Positions 21,570-32,905 of a stretch of DNA of 64,000 nucleotides are shown piece by piece. A program made the position numbers and the translations under genes. Source of the DNA: Paenibacillus sp. W2I17 (lineage in GTDB: Bacteria > Bacillota > Bacilli > Paenibacillales > Paenibacillaceae); NCBI RefSeq assembly GCF_030815985.1, contig NZ_JAUSXM010000001.1, positions 4,278,001-4,342,000 of the forward strand, given 5' to 3'. A model generated the notes under the pieces. The model ran no database searches. It was not told the origin of the DNA and saw only the letters and a program-made list of their open reading frames with translations. The first letter of the stretch is position 1. Each line of letters opens with the position of its first letter.

Positions 21570-21762
21570 TATATAAGTTGAACTAACATTTACACAGAAA
21601 CGTAGAGGACAGAAAAAACCTGAAAAAGCGAAGCGTTCGCCTTTATCACCGGATTTTTTCCTTGAGAAAAGGGAATCAAAAAAATCTGGAGATAACAGCG
21701 ATTGGAAGGTTATTCTGTCATCGGAGTGTACGTGTGAATATATCCTTAGTTCAACTTATATA
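21570..21762. mobile_element. MITE-like element, copy 1
   Basis: 193 bases bounded by perfect 17-base terminal inverted repeats (TATATAAGTTGAACTAA and its complement). There is no coding capacity. The interior is a long imperfect palindrome: the first half from GAGGACAGAAAAAACC through CCGGATTTTTT pairs loosely with AAAAAAATCTGG through ATTCTGTCATC. A diverged second copy is at 60478-60669. TA at the outer ends would fit a TA target duplication, as for IS630/Tc1-derived MITEs, which is inference. It ends 45 bases before the chemoreceptor start. Confidence 0.8.
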
Positions 21763-21806
21763 GATTGAAAAATTCCACTTTTTGTATCGGGAAGGAAAGA
21801 TGCACA

Positions 21807-22634
21807 TTGAATACTCTTGAATCTCTGGTAAATGCTATGCCTTTTGTTAGCCAAATGTTCCGTGATGACATATCCATATCCATTAATGATCATGAGAAAG
21901 TATTGTATTTTTCCGAAGCAAAAAGTCTGGAGATTGGCGTGAAGGTTGGGGATGAGCTGCATGATGATTATAAACATTTCAAAATGCTGACTAACAGAGA
22001 TTCCCGTACCGTGGCACGCATGCCTGGTGATCTCCAGGGCAGACCTTTTGATGCCATTCTAATCCCTATTAAAGAGAACGATCAGGTCGTGGGTATATTG
22101 GGTGTGAACTACGCACTGGATAGTCACATGACACTGGAAACGCTGATCCGTGAAAATGAAACAACCATTAATGCGCTCGTCGGCGGCATTCAGCAGATTG
22201 CTGCACATTCCGAGGAACTCTCCGCGACATCGGAAGAGATTCTGCGCAACTCCAAAAAAGCTTCAGAGAACTCGGTCAGTGTAAGTAAAGTAACAAACGT
22301 CATTCGTGAAGTATCGGAACAAACCAACCTGCTTGGACTCAACGCCATGATTGAGGCAGCTCGTGTTGGCGATCAGGGGGCCGGATTCGGTGTGGTTGCC
22401 AGTGAAGTACGTAAGCTGTCAGATCATACGAAGCAAGCAGCAGCTGATATCGAATCATCCCTAGGCAGCGTGCAAGATTCCATGAAACATATGGAGCAGG
22501 AGATCGGTCAGATTACAACCGCAACAGTGGATCAGGCCAAGCTTGTTACCGAGTTCATGGAAAGTATCGAACAGCTTAGCGAGACAAGCGCGAATCTGAA
22601 AAAGTTTGTACATCAGATGCTGGCGCTCGAGTAA
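21807..22634 (+). CDS. soluble methyl-accepting chemotaxis-like receptor (YfmS-type)
   Basis: 275-residue cytoplasmic receptor without TM helices. Residues 1-110 form a PAS/sCache-like sensor domain ending in the beta-strand [19 protein letters not shown]. The rest is a short MCP signalling coiled coil with the hairpin tip [42 protein letters not shown], which contacts CheA/CheW. Length and architecture match B. subtilis YfmS. The frame is open from a TTG at 21765, but GGAAGGAAAG six bases before TTG 21807 (then [12 protein letters not shown]) is the better start. The MITE-like element lies directly upstream and may carry or have displaced its promoter. Confidence 0.85.
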   Translation: MNTLESLVNAMPFVSQMFRDDISISINDHEKVLYFSEAKSLEIGVKVGDELHDDYKHFKMLTNRDSRTVARMPGDLQGRPFDAILIPIKENDQVVGILGVNYALDSHMTLETLIRENETTINALVGGIQQIAAHSEELSATSEEILRNSKKASENSVSVSKVTNVIREVSEQTNLLGLNAMIEAARVGDQGAGFGVVASEVRKLSDHTKQAAADIESSLGSVQDSMKHMEQEIGQITTATVDQAKLVTEFMESIEQLSETSANLKKFVHQMLALE

Positions 22635-22705
22635 CAGTCCAGTTCCACAGCAGAAAGAAAGAATGATATGAAATGTACATAGACATAGAAAATGATTTAG
22701 AATGT

Positions 22706-22754
22706 GAAAAGCCTCCAGCAACTTCCCTTAACAGGAAGTCAGCGGAGGCTTTGT
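22706..22754. terminator. bidirectional terminator
   Basis: AAAGCCTCC...GGAGGCTTT stem with an inner AACTTCC/GGAAGT pairing, A-rich on the left and T-rich on the right. It lies between the convergent chemoreceptor and exo/endonuclease-like genes. Confidence 0.85.
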
Positions 22755-22802
22755 TTCGTATATGCGGTGATGTCACCTTTATGGTTTGTGGTCACAAGGC
22801 TG

Positions 22803-23621
22803 TTATATCTCTACAGCGACGCCAAAATGGTCAGACACGACCGGCCCGTTTTTACCGTTCAAGACCACGGTGGAAGATTTAGCCTGAATCGGACGATTGG
22901 AGAAAATATAGTCGATCCGCAGATCGCGTTTGTTATCTGCCCAGCCGGCAATGGCCTTGACCACGGTTGCTCCTTCATCCTTTTGCAATGCTGTGGTGTA
23001 CAGGTCATTCCATCCTTTGCTCATCATATAATCGTAGCCTTCATCACGCACTTCCGCGACATTATTGAAATCACCCATTAGATATAACGGCTGGTCCATG
23101 TAGGGGGCAAGCTTGCTCTCCGTCAACTCCCACTGTCCCTTGAAAGGTTCCTGCGCATCATCCCACCAGTTATAGTGTCCGTTCACAAACCAGGTTACTT
23201 CACCTTGGACGACTGTCTGGATTCCCACAATTTTGCGTGTACGATAGTTGTTATAATCCCGCATGTGGGACACGTATTCCCCAAAAGCCTGCTTAATCGG
23301 CGTCCGGCTAAGGATCGCCAGTCCTTCATCGTATTTTTGAAACCCGACATGCGCGGGAATCCACGTCCAGTAATATTGCTCTGTCAGCTGCTGAAGCAGG
23401 ACGTAGGCATAGTTGTCTTTTTTAATCACAGCGTCGGATTCAGTAGCATAATACATCTTCAGCTCTTCTTCAGAAAGCGCCGCTTCCTGCATGGATTGGT
23501 TGACCTCCTGCATGGAGATCACATCAAATTGATGTGTATTAATAAAATCAGCCAGTTGACTGATCTTGTTCAGTTGATCCTCTTCGGCCCAAGCGTGTGT
23601 GTTTAACGTAAGTATTTTCAT
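22803..23621 (-). CDS. endonuclease/exonuclease/phosphatase family protein
   Basis: 272-residue metal-dependent phosphoesterase of the EEP fold (sphingomyelinase/DNase I superfamily). Catalytic landmarks are NTHAW near the N-terminus, SMQEVNQ (metal-binding Glu), GLAILSRTP, VNGHYNWWDD, LMGDFNNVAE (Asp/Asn), LRIDYIFSN and SDHFGVAVE (general base Asp-His). No signal peptide is seen after the chosen start, so it should act in the cytoplasm; the substrate cannot be told. The frame extends to 23753, but AGGAGAGA four bases before ATG 23621 sets the start. Confidence 0.87.
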   Translation of the reverse strand: MKILTLNTHAWAEEDQLNKISQLADFINTHQFDVISMQEVNQSMQEAALSEEELKMYYATESDAVIKKDNYAYVLLQQLTEQYYWTWIPAHVGFQKYDEGLAILSRTPIKQAFGEYVSHMRDYNNYRTRKIVGIQTVVQGEVTWFVNGHYNWWDDAQEPFKGQWELTESKLAPYMDQPLYLMGDFNNVAEVRDEGYDYMMSKGWNDLYTTALQKDEGATVVKAIAGWADNKRDLRIDYIFSNRPIQAKSSTVVLNGKNGPVVSDHFGVAVEI

Positions 23622-23904
23622 ATGCTCTCTCCTGTTGTGTGTAATATGGCCGTTTCCCCGGCCTGCATCGATCCTGATAGGAATACATACCATAAGCATA
23701 CACAATATGGTGCATTCTTGCATGTCGGCCGCCAGCAGAACCGACGTGTTCATCCTGATTCCTGTTGGTCTAAAATAACTTCAAATTCTTCATAACCCAT
23801 GCACGGATTGGCTCATAACTGATATGATGGATACAACAAATTTACAACATCACGTTATAGACGTGGTGATTACTGAACCTATGTTTACCCCAGGAGATGG
23901 AATG

Positions 23905-25680
23905 ATGAACATACCAAATAACATGAGGATGGATGATGCGCAGTGGCAACAATTAATTCGGGAAGTTGCAGAGCATTTTAACAACCTGACGATCATGCGC
24001 GGATTCCAATATTATAAACAGAAACGTGTCGGACCATTAACCTATTCCGAACAACAAGGGATTTCGGCCGTTGTACAAGGATCGGAAGAGTACGAGGTCA
24101 CACTAAGCTTGCAGTCCCTGACTACAAGTCATTGTACCTGCCCGGTGAGTTCCGTATGCAAACATATGACGGCTGTATTAATGAGTTATGCCGAGCAACT
24201 GGAGCGACCTGTGCATGCGGTTGTAAATGCACACTCCAGTACTGCGCTCAAACAAACGACCAAACCTGTCGGGGCCATGTCCGCAGGACTATCCAGCTAC
24301 ACAGAAGCCGATGAACAGCAGGATATGGATATTCCAGACAACCAATACAGCCAGATCAAGGAGCGTGCAACAGAACTTGCCGATCTCGAAATCTCGGAAT
24401 GGCACGAACTATTCCACTCCTGTCTGAGACGGCTGGGTACTGGCACAGCAAGCACATCCTACGTACAGGAAGCAACGGACGAGCTGTATGCCATTAAGCC
24501 AAGGCTGACCGCTGCGATGGACCAACTTTTTGAACTACATGTGCAGCTGCACCTCATCCGATTCTGTGTGCCTCCGGCCCGTAACTCCATCACGCATACC
24601 CCCGTATACTTGAGCTACCCTGCCCAGCTCGCGGTGGATGCACTTCAGAAAGACATTGAACGGATCTTTAACCATCCGCTAGACCTGTCAGGTCTAAAGG
24701 GAAACAAGCTTGAACAACTTTGGAGCAGACTGGCCGAAAGCTCAGCTTATTTACGTAAACAGATGATGCCTGAGACAGCCAGCATGATGTTCTTCACTCC
24801 GATCTATCGACAACTGTGGTTGAACTGGATTGTACCTGAGCTGCAAGGGTCGCGGGACATGTTAGTGTCGGAACAGGCCATCTTAGATGATATAGAACGC
24901 AATATAACCGCCGCTGCGCCACCTTCCCAGTCAGGTGGGAGTGTCTTGGGTAGCGCTCAGAGTAATGAAAGTGGTATTGATAGACCAAGCAAAGCAGTGA
25001 CACTGCCCTTACCACTCGTACTCGCGCAGAGCTGGATGTACTTCCATGTAGGGCAAGATGATCAGGCATGGCAGCGACTCATCCATGGAAGCTCAGCCTA
25101 CGGTTTCCCGCCAGAACATCTGTTGCATTTTCTCCATGTACTCGCAGATTCGGCTGAATGGAAGCGGCTTGGGGATTGGTTGGTACAACTTGGTCCCTTG
25201 CTGTCGAATCGGCGTAATACGCCTTTGAATGATTACATGCATCTGTGGGAAACGGCCATTCAACATCTGCCCGATACAGAGAACCGCATGTGGGACACGC
25301 TTGTCAGTATGCTTCCCCACTCCCGCCCCGCCTACGAGGATGCTATGCATTCGCGTGGACAGTGGCGCAGGTGGATTGATTTTCAGCTGAGTACAGGGAC
25401 GGAGCCTCTCGAATTTCGCGTAGCGGTGCTGCAACCGATTGAAAAAGATGCACCTGAACTGCTGCTCCCCTTCTATCATCAGGCGGTGGAGCGTTATATC
25501 GGACACAAAAACAGAGACGGATACAAAGCGGCGGTGAAGCTGCTGAAACGTCTGTCCAAAATCTATAAAAAGTTGAAGCAAGAAGCGTACTGGGAGCAAT
25601 TCATCACCACACTTGCCGTTCGTAACAGTCGGCTGCGCGCCCTGCAGGAAGAGCTTCGGAAAGGTAAACTGATCTCATGA
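23905..25680 (+). CDS. ywqB: SWIM zinc-finger protein (YwqB-like)
   Basis: 591-residue protein whose N-terminal part carries a SWIM zinc-binding motif CTCPVSSVCKHM (about residues 76-87), preceded by the usual GSEEYEVTLSL strand. The rest is helical, with no recognisable catalytic motif. The frame is open from 23824, but AGGAG at 23892-23896 favours ATG 23905 (or 23902). Its stop overlaps the start of the Snf2 helicase gene in ATGA, so the two are translationally coupled. The same pair occurs in Bacillus as ywqB-ywqA; a role in DNA or RNA transactions with the helicase is likely, but the exact function is unknown. Confidence 0.85.
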   Translation: MNIPNNMRMDDAQWQQLIREVAEHFNNLTIMRGFQYYKQKRVGPLTYSEQQGISAVVQGSEEYEVTLSLQSLTTSHCTCPVSSVCKHMTAVLMSYAEQLERPVHAVVNAHSSTALKQTTKPVGAMSAGLSSYTEADEQQDMDIPDNQYSQIKERATELADLEISEWHELFHSCLRRLGTGTASTSYVQEATDELYAIKPRLTAAMDQLFELHVQLHLIRFCVPPARNSITHTPVYLSYPAQLAVDALQKDIERIFNHPLDLSGLKGNKLEQLWSRLAESSAYLRKQMMPETASMMFFTPIYRQLWLNWIVPELQGSRDMLVSEQAILDDIERNITAAAPPSQSGGSVLGSAQSNESGIDRPSKAVTLPLPLVLAQSWMYFHVGQDDQAWQRLIHGSSAYGFPPEHLLHFLHVLADSAEWKRLGDWLVQLGPLLSNRRNTPLNDYMHLWETAIQHLPDTENRMWDTLVSMLPHSRPAYEDAMHSRGQWRRWIDFQLSTGTEPLEFRVAVLQPIEKDAPELLLPFYHQAVERYIGHKNRDGYKAAVKLLKRLSKIYKKLKQEAYWEQFITTLAVRNSRLRALQEELRKGKLIS

Positions 25681-28600
25681 GCTTAATTCATCCTTACACT
25701 GAAACGATTGAGGTTCACGTCGCTTTAACCGGATATGGCGATGCTTTGTTTTACGGAGCACTCAACACACACCACTTTGTATCAGGACAGTCGCTGAAGC
25801 AGCGATTGTTCGCTTGGCATGCGCCTTCCTTCTACGGTACCGAACTGGAAGTTCGGCAGATTGAGGAGATTGAGCTGGTTGTTCTGCCTGCGGAAGAAGT
25901 GATTCCCTTCTTTGCCGAGATGCATACCCTGCTTCATATTGAATGGAAGTGGGACGAGCAAGCGGAACATCTGATTCGACTAGCTCCCGCACTCGCAGCA
26001 TCTATCGAAAAACGCAAATACGTACCTAGCTTCGAGGCCTACCGTGCAGGACAGCTTCAGTGGACCTGGGACCCGGATAGCTTGAAAAAGCAGGATCGAG
26101 CATCGCTTACCAAGGCGATTCAACAGACCGACGAGAGTTATGCCGAGGGACTTGGGGCGGCCTATTCCGCCTTCGTATTCCAGCGCTGGTACAGTTCGGA
26201 GGAAGCCGCAACCGATCTGCGGCGTGAATTCCCGCAGTTGTTCCCAGAGCGCGGCACTCTACCCAAGACAGCCGGGATGGATGCTCAGTCCTGGCTCGTA
26301 TCCATCGGCTGGAAAGCAGATGCCGCACCATTCAGACCCATGCTGCAATTGCAGGAGCCGGACGAGGATGAGCCATCTTGGCGGCTGCGACTGGTATTGC
26401 AGAATAAGCTGGATGCAGCCGTATTGGTGCCCGTCATGCTGGATTCACGGGGCCGGCTTGAAGGGGAATGGCCAGAGGTATGGACACCATTCATTCTGGA
26501 TCGCTCCGCCGGATGGCTGGATCAGCTGCGTGCCCATCTGCCGCGTCTCGGAAGCTCCATTAGCGGTAGACGCGATGTGCTGAGTGATCCTTTGGGAGAT
26601 CAGGAAGCCTGGCAGTTCCTCACACAGGATAGCGGCAGGTTGCTCGCAGCGGGCTGGCAAGTTCTGCTGCCTGGTTGGTGGGAAGCAGCCCGTAAGAAGA
26701 AGCCAAAGCTGCGTGCTAAGGTGCAGCCGGAGGAAGGCAGTGAGCGGGGACAATCGTTCTTTGGACTGGACTCGATTATTCATTTTGACTGGCGCATTGC
26801 GATTGGTGACACGGATCTTAGCGAAGATGAATTCGCCGACCTTGTTGCCCGTAATGAACGATTGGTCCGCTTCCGCGGAGAATGGGTTCCACTCGACCCC
26901 GACCTGCTGGAACAGATACGTCGTGCCATGGGCGGTGTAGATCGGGAACAGGGACTCTCATTCCAGGATATTCTGCACCTGCATCTGCTGCACAATGAGC
27001 AACGGGAATATCGCAACCAGAAATGGAAGGAAGGACAACAAACCGAGGAAGAGCAGCAACCACAGGATGATCAGAACATTCGGCTGGAAGTAGAACTGAA
27101 TGAGCACCTGAACCGGGTTATTGCACAACTCGGGGGCGGACAAGGCGGCGCACCTTCCCTGCCCATTCCGACAGGGCTTCATGCCGAGCTGCGATCGTAT
27201 CAGAAGGAAGGTTTTGCATGGCTTGGTTTCCTGCGCAGATTCGGACTTGGGGCATGTCTTGCCGATGATATGGGTCTCGGGAAAACCATTCAGTTCATCA
27301 CATATCTGTTACACATCAAGGATCATGAACCACGTAAGCCGGGACAAGCCCCGGTACTTCTGATCTGCCCAACCTCCGTACTGGGCAACTGGCAAAAGGA
27401 AATTAGCCGCTTCGCGCCCTCCATTCATGTCAGTCTGCATTATGGCGCACGCCGATTAAGTGGAGAAGAATTCCGGGAGCAGACCGAGCAGGTGGATATT
27501 ATTATCACGTCCTTTGCTACGGCTACACTGGATCAGGAGATGTTACAAACCTATACCTGGGCATGCATCTGTCTCGATGAAGCACAGAATATCAAAAATG
27601 CCCAGACTAAACAGTCTCTGGCTGTCCGCAGTTTCCCGGCGAAACACCGCATCGCCATGACGGGTACGCCGATCGAGAATCGGTTGTCCGAGCTGTGGTC
27701 GATCTATGACTTTATCAATCCAGGATATCTGGGCAACGCCCGGGCATTCCAGACTCGCTTCATCAGTGCCATAGAGAAAGACAAGGACGAGCAACGGATG
27801 CAGGATCTGCAGCAATTGGTGAAACCATTCATGCTGCGCCGTAAGAAAAAAGATCCCAATATCCAGCTTGATCTGCCGGACAAAAACGAGATGAAAACCT
27901 ATATTCACCTCACGGGCGAACAAAGTGCATTGTATGACCAATCCGTGCAGGCCCTGATGGATAAAATGAAAGAACTGGAAGGCATCAAGCGCAAAGGTGC
28001 AATTCTATCGGCGTTAACCCAGCTCAAGCAGCTGTGTGACCACCCTCTGCTGTTGACCAAAGAGGCTTTGCCTGAGGAACTGCCTGAAGACGGCGCATTA
28101 ACATCTGCTTATGACGTGTACAGTCCGCAAGATATGGCGATGCTGATTAGTCGCTCCGCGAAGCTGGAACGACTGATGGAGCTTGTCCGCGAATTAAGGG
28201 ACGAGGGCGAGCGATGCCTGATTTTCACCCAATACATCGGTATGGGACAGATGCTGCAACAGGTACTACGTCAGGAGTTGCAGGAGCCTGTGCTATACCT
28301 GCACGGGGGTACGTCCAAAACGGCAAGGGATCGTATGATTGAGGAATTCCAATCCCGTACATTGCCTGAGGACAAGCAACCGTCCGTCTTTATTCTGTCC
28401 ATCAAGGCTGGCGGTGTGGGATTGAATCTGACCGCAGCCAATCATGTCTTCCATTTTGACCGCTGGTGGAACCCGGCTGTTGAGAATCAAGCTACCGACC
28501 GGGCTTATCGGATGGGTCAGACCAAGGATGTTCAGGTGCATAAGTTCATCTCTCTTGGCACATTGGAGGAGCGAATCGACGAGATGTTGGAGAGCAAACA

Positions 28601-28706
28601 GCAGCTCAGCGATAACATCATCACAAGCTCTGAGAACTGGATTACCGAATTGTCGACGGATGAGTTGCAGGATCTGTTCACTCGGCGTCGTGACTGGTCG
28701 GGCTAA
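25677..28706 (+). CDS. ywqA: Snf2/Rad54-family helicase (YwqA-like)
   Basis: 1009-residue SF2 ATPase. The first ~490 residues are the bacterial SNF2-associated domain (DUF3670-like) ahead of the motor. The motor contains Walker A DDMGLGKT (about 530), motif II LDEAQNIKN (about 633, DEAQ), motif III MTGTPIENRL, motif V SIKAGGVGLNLTAANHV and motif VI ENQATDRAYRMGQTKDV (about 938-954). All helicase motifs are intact. It is coupled to the SWIM protein by a four-base overlap. Snf2 motors translocate on DNA and remodel protein-DNA complexes; the substrate here is unknown. Confidence 0.93.
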   Translation: MSLIHPYTETIEVHVALTGYGDALFYGALNTHHFVSGQSLKQRLFAWHAPSFYGTELEVRQIEEIELVVLPAEEVIPFFAEMHTLLHIEWKWDEQAEHLIRLAPALAASIEKRKYVPSFEAYRAGQLQWTWDPDSLKKQDRASLTKAIQQTDESYAEGLGAAYSAFVFQRWYSSEEAATDLRREFPQLFPERGTLPKTAGMDAQSWLVSIGWKADAAPFRPMLQLQEPDEDEPSWRLRLVLQNKLDAAVLVPVMLDSRGRLEGEWPEVWTPFILDRSAGWLDQLRAHLPRLGSSISGRRDVLSDPLGDQEAWQFLTQDSGRLLAAGWQVLLPGWWEAARKKKPKLRAKVQPEEGSERGQSFFGLDSIIHFDWRIAIGDTDLSEDEFADLVARNERLVRFRGEWVPLDPDLLEQIRRAMGGVDREQGLSFQDILHLHLLHNEQREYRNQKWKEGQQTEEEQQPQDDQNIRLEVELNEHLNRVIAQLGGGQGGAPSLPIPTGLHAELRSYQKEGFAWLGFLRRFGLGACLADDMGLGKTIQFITYLLHIKDHEPRKPGQAPVLLICPTSVLGNWQKEISRFAPSIHVSLHYGARRLSGEEFREQTEQVDIIITSFATATLDQEMLQTYTWACICLDEAQNIKNAQTKQSLAVRSFPAKHRIAMTGTPIENRLSELWSIYDFINPGYLGNARAFQTRFISAIEKDKDEQRMQDLQQLVKPFMLRRKKKDPNIQLDLPDKNEMKTYIHLTGEQSALYDQSVQALMDKMKELEGIKRKGAILSALTQLKQLCDHPLLLTKEALPEELPEDGALTSAYDVYSPQDMAMLISRSAKLERLMELVRELRDEGERCLIFTQYIGMGQMLQQVLRQELQEPVLYLHGGTSKTARDRMIEEFQSRTLPEDKQPSVFILSIKAGGVGLNLTAANHVFHFDRWWNPAVENQATDRAYRMGQTKDVQVHKFISLGTLEERIDEMLESKQQLSDNIITSSENWITELSTDELQDLFTRRRDWSG

Positions 28707-28721
28707 CTTGAATTGAAGAGA

Positions 28722-28776
28722 AATACAAAAGAGCGAAGTTTCGGAATTTGAATTCCGGCTTCGCTCATTTTGTATT
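28722..28776. terminator. bidirectional terminator
   Basis: A long stem, AATACAAAAGAGCGAAG with its near-perfect complement, and an inner CGGAATT/AATTCCG pairing lies between convergent genes. The A/T flanks serve both directions. Confidence 0.9.
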
Positions 28777-28797
28777 GTTGCAGTTAATCATCCGTTC

Positions 28798-29262
28798 TTA
28801 ACGCATGTTACCGATGATGGATGATCTTGAATCCTGCATTTTTTTGATAAAGTTTGTCATGACATCAAACGCTTCATTGCGCTTGTTGGACATGGATTGC
28901 AGACGAAGCATGTCCATCTGTTGGGAATTGCTTGCAGCATCAATTTGGCCTTTCAGCTTTTGAATAGCTGCTTCATCCCCGTTTTGCTGGGCTATCTGCA
29001 ATTGAGAGTTCAAATCCGCGATCTGTTGATTACGGTTCTGTACCTCCTGAATTTGCGTTTGCAATTGCGCATCCAGCAATTTGACGCGTTCGCTCTGAAC
29101 CATCATCAAAGCCGTTTCCATATCCATACTGCTAATGTTGACAGGTGTTACGCCAGAGATGTTGGAGAATGAAACTGTGCTCGCTGAAGCTGAAGAGACG
29201 ATGGATACTGCAGCAACAGCAGCAACTACTGTTGAAGCGAAAAATTTGCCAGAACGTTTCAT
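28798..29262 (-). CDS. secreted coiled-coil protein of unknown function
   Basis: 154 residues with a clear signal peptide: MKRSGKFF, hydrophobic STVVAAVAAVSIVS, and a likely cleavage after SASA. The mature part is almost entirely helical, with a Gln-rich heptad region (LLDAQLQTQIQEVQ, then NRNQQIADLNSQLQIAQQ), suggesting a coiled coil. TTGGAGGA before ATG 29262 fixes the start; the frame is open to 29322. I do not recognise the family. It stands alone, divergent from the DJ-1/PfpI gene. Confidence 0.72.
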   Translation of the reverse strand: MKRSGKFFASTVVAAVAAVSIVSSASASTVSFSNISGVTPVNISSMDMETALMMVQSERVKLLDAQLQTQIQEVQNRNQQIADLNSQLQIAQQNGDEAAIQKLKGQIDAASNSQQMDMLRLQSMSNKRNEAFDVMTNFIKKMQDSRSSIIGNMR

Positions 29263-29645
29263 GAATGTTCCTCCAAGTATATATGTAATTTGTACCAGTT
29301 TCTCGTTGGCATCTTCCGCCATTCTAAATCAAAAGAACTAGTTGTTCAATCAAATTAACTTCAAATTTGAATTAATCTCGATTCCCCTTACACACGCCTA
29401 CCTCCGCTTACAATTTGAGTAAATTAAGCAGGGCATAATAAGTAAAAGTGCATTCTTACGGGCATATTTACTACGACTGGATTGTTCTTTACTCCAACGC
29501 TTGAAAGTCACATTGGAGATCGACGATACGTTCATGATTTTACTTTAGAAAATGGTTATGTTATATTTAATAATATATTTTACACAATTTAATTTTGTAT
29601 TATTTAATATAAATTGATGTTATATATTTTACGGGAGGTTTTTAT
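29263..29645. other. AT-rich divergent intergenic region
   Basis: 383 bases between the divergent secreted-protein and DJ-1 genes. The right half is strongly AT-rich and probably holds the DJ-1 promoter, but I cannot pick one hexamer pair with confidence. GGGAGG precedes the DJ-1 start. Confidence 0.5.
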
Positions 29646-30329
29646 ATGAAAAAGATACTGGTTGTTCTAACAAATGTAGATAAGTACGCAACGAAGGATG
29701 AGCCTACCGGCTTGTGGCTGAGCGAAGCAACTCACTTTATTGAAGAGTTTGACCATAATGACAATGTTCAGATCGATCTGGTTAGCCCTAAAGGTGGGAA
29801 CGTACCTCTTGATCCGAAAAGTCTTGGCGACTCTCTGGATGAAAGCACCAAAGCCTATTTCGAGAACGAAATGTTCATGAACCAATTGAAAAATACGTTG
29901 AAACCTAGCGAAGTAAACGCGAGTGACTACGATGCAATCTACTTCACAGGAGGTCACGGTACAATGTGGGATTTCCCGGACAATGCCGAACTTCAAGAGC
30001 TTTCTCGTGATATCTATGAAAAAGGTGGCGTTGTATCCGGCGTGTGCCACGGGGTTACAGCACTGTTGAATGTGAAGCTGTCCAACGGCCTGCTTTTGAT
30101 CAACGACAAAACCGTTTCCGGCTTCACGAATGAAGAAGAAACATTGGCTCAACAAACCGAGTATGTTCCTTTCCTGTTGGAAGATGCATTGAGAGAACGC
30201 GCTGCACAATACGATAAAGCTGCTGCATTCAGCTCCTATGTCACAACAGACGGCCGCGTGGTCACAGGACAGAATCCGCAATCCAGCAAAGCTGTAGCTG
30301 AAAGTGTTAAACAACTGCTGGGTCTGTAA
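29646..30329 (+). CDS. DJ-1/PfpI-family protein (Hsp31-like)
   Basis: 227-residue class I glutamine-amidotransferase-like protein. It has the nucleophile elbow SGVCHG with Cys134-His135, the conserved Glu19 in KDEPTGLW, and TGGHGTMWDF, a hallmark of the Hsp31/glyoxalase III subgroup. GFTNEEE near 160 is also shared with that subgroup. Such proteins act as glutathione-independent glyoxalases or protein deglycases/chaperones; which applies here cannot be told. Monocistronic, with a strong GGGAGG site and an intrinsic terminator downstream. Confidence 0.9.
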   Translation: MKKILVVLTNVDKYATKDEPTGLWLSEATHFIEEFDHNDNVQIDLVSPKGGNVPLDPKSLGDSLDESTKAYFENEMFMNQLKNTLKPSEVNASDYDAIYFTGGHGTMWDFPDNAELQELSRDIYEKGGVVSGVCHGVTALLNVKLSNGLLLINDKTVSGFTNEEETLAQQTEYVPFLLEDALRERAAQYDKAAAFSSYVTTDGRVVTGQNPQSSKAVAESVKQLLGL

Positions 30330-30382
30330 AATAAACCGATCGAGCCCTCTCCTCCCCCAGGAGATCATATAGATGTACAAAG

Positions 30383-30431
30383 CAAAACAGCACGTGATCC
30401 GTCATAATATGACAGAACACGCGCTGTTTTT
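30383..30431. terminator. bidirectional terminator
   Basis: Nested inverted repeats AAAACAGC/GCTGTTTT, CGTG/CACG and GTCAT/ATGAC, followed by a seven-T run on the plus strand and an A-rich complement. It lies between the convergent DJ-1 and kdgT-like genes. Confidence 0.85.
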
Positions 30432-30433
30432 TT

Positions 30434-31393
30434 CTAGTGATTTGTCGAAGCAGAAGCTTCCGTCGCTGTTCCTCCAGCCAAACACTTCACGATATAAGGC
30501 ACGGTCACCGACGTCAGGATCACGGCAAACGCAATCTGAGCGATAGCTGTATCCACATAAGGCGCATACGCCGGATTGAATTCGGCAGCCATCGATGGCA
30601 CCACCATGGACAGTCCAGCAACCGAGCATGTCGCAGCCGCTGCGTAACCGGGACGTCTTAGTATCGTGCGATCGATTCCAATGAGCGGCATCATGCAGAT
30701 CAGCAAAAATAATACCGTGACCAGCAAACCGGACAGACTGGACTGAAATGCTATACGCAGATCAATATTGGACCCAAAGCTTGTGCCCAGGAAAGGCAGC
30801 AGAATCAGTGTCCCCGGAGCGAACATCTTCTGTATATTACTGTCCAGATTACCAAGCAGTATGCCGATGAAGAAAGGCACCAGCGTAGCAATTACACTGA
30901 GGTAATCGATACCGACGCCGCTTGCCGAATTCAATATCATGACCGGAATAACCGGTACAGCGATCAGATTCAGAATGCCAAACGCAGCACGATCCACATC
31001 ATCTCCATACGTGTTCATCAAGGCCAGATATAATCCCGGATTACAACTGGTCAGAACGGCAATGAAAGCTACCGCTGACACTCCTCCAACCCCACTGATA
31101 CCGAAAAAGTGTACAAACGCCCAGCCGAACAGGCAGCTGATGAGGATGCGTGAAATACAGAGCACTCCTGCTCTCTTCAATGTCACCAGAAGCTGTGACA
31201 AGTTAAGCTGTGTTCCTGATATCAGTAAAATCATACCGATCAGCACCATGGTACCTTTCGATGTGAACAGCGCTGTCGTTGGATCTCCGATCTGAAAAAA
31301 CGATGGAAACACCGTGTTGATGACCGCGGCGGCCAGCATAGGAACAATCAGCAAGCCGCCGGGTATTTTTTTGATACGACCCAAAATGTTCAT
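30434..31393 (-). CDS. kdgT: 2-keto-3-deoxygluconate permease (KdgT family)
   Basis: 319-residue integral membrane protein with about ten TM helices. N-terminal IPGGLLIVPMLAAAVINTVFP, LTSCNPGLYLALMNTYGD and the C-terminal AATCSVAGLSMVVPSMAAEFNPAYAPYVDTA segment are characteristic of KdgT, the proton symporter for 2-keto-3-deoxygluconate, an end product of pectin degradation. It begins six bases after the 6-phospho-beta-glucosidase stop and so appears to be the last gene of the beta-glucoside operon, an unexpected partner. A weak ribosome site suggests dependence on the upstream gene. Confidence 0.85.
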   Translation of the reverse strand: MNILGRIKKIPGGLLIVPMLAAAVINTVFPSFFQIGDPTTALFTSKGTMVLIGMILLISGTQLNLSQLLVTLKRAGVLCISRILISCLFGWAFVHFFGISGVGGVSAVAFIAVLTSCNPGLYLALMNTYGDDVDRAAFGILNLIAVPVIPVMILNSASGVGIDYLSVIATLVPFFIGILLGNLDSNIQKMFAPGTLILLPFLGTSFGSNIDLRIAFQSSLSGLLVTVLFLLICMMPLIGIDRTILRRPGYAAAATCSVAGLSMVVPSMAAEFNPAYAPYVDTAIAQIAFAVILTSVTVPYIVKCLAGGTATEASASTNH

Positions 31394-31399
31394 GGTGCG

Positions 31400-32872
<1,473 letters not shown>

Positions 32873-32905
32873 TTATTACGTGTTATTAGAGTCTTATTAC
32901 AAGTT

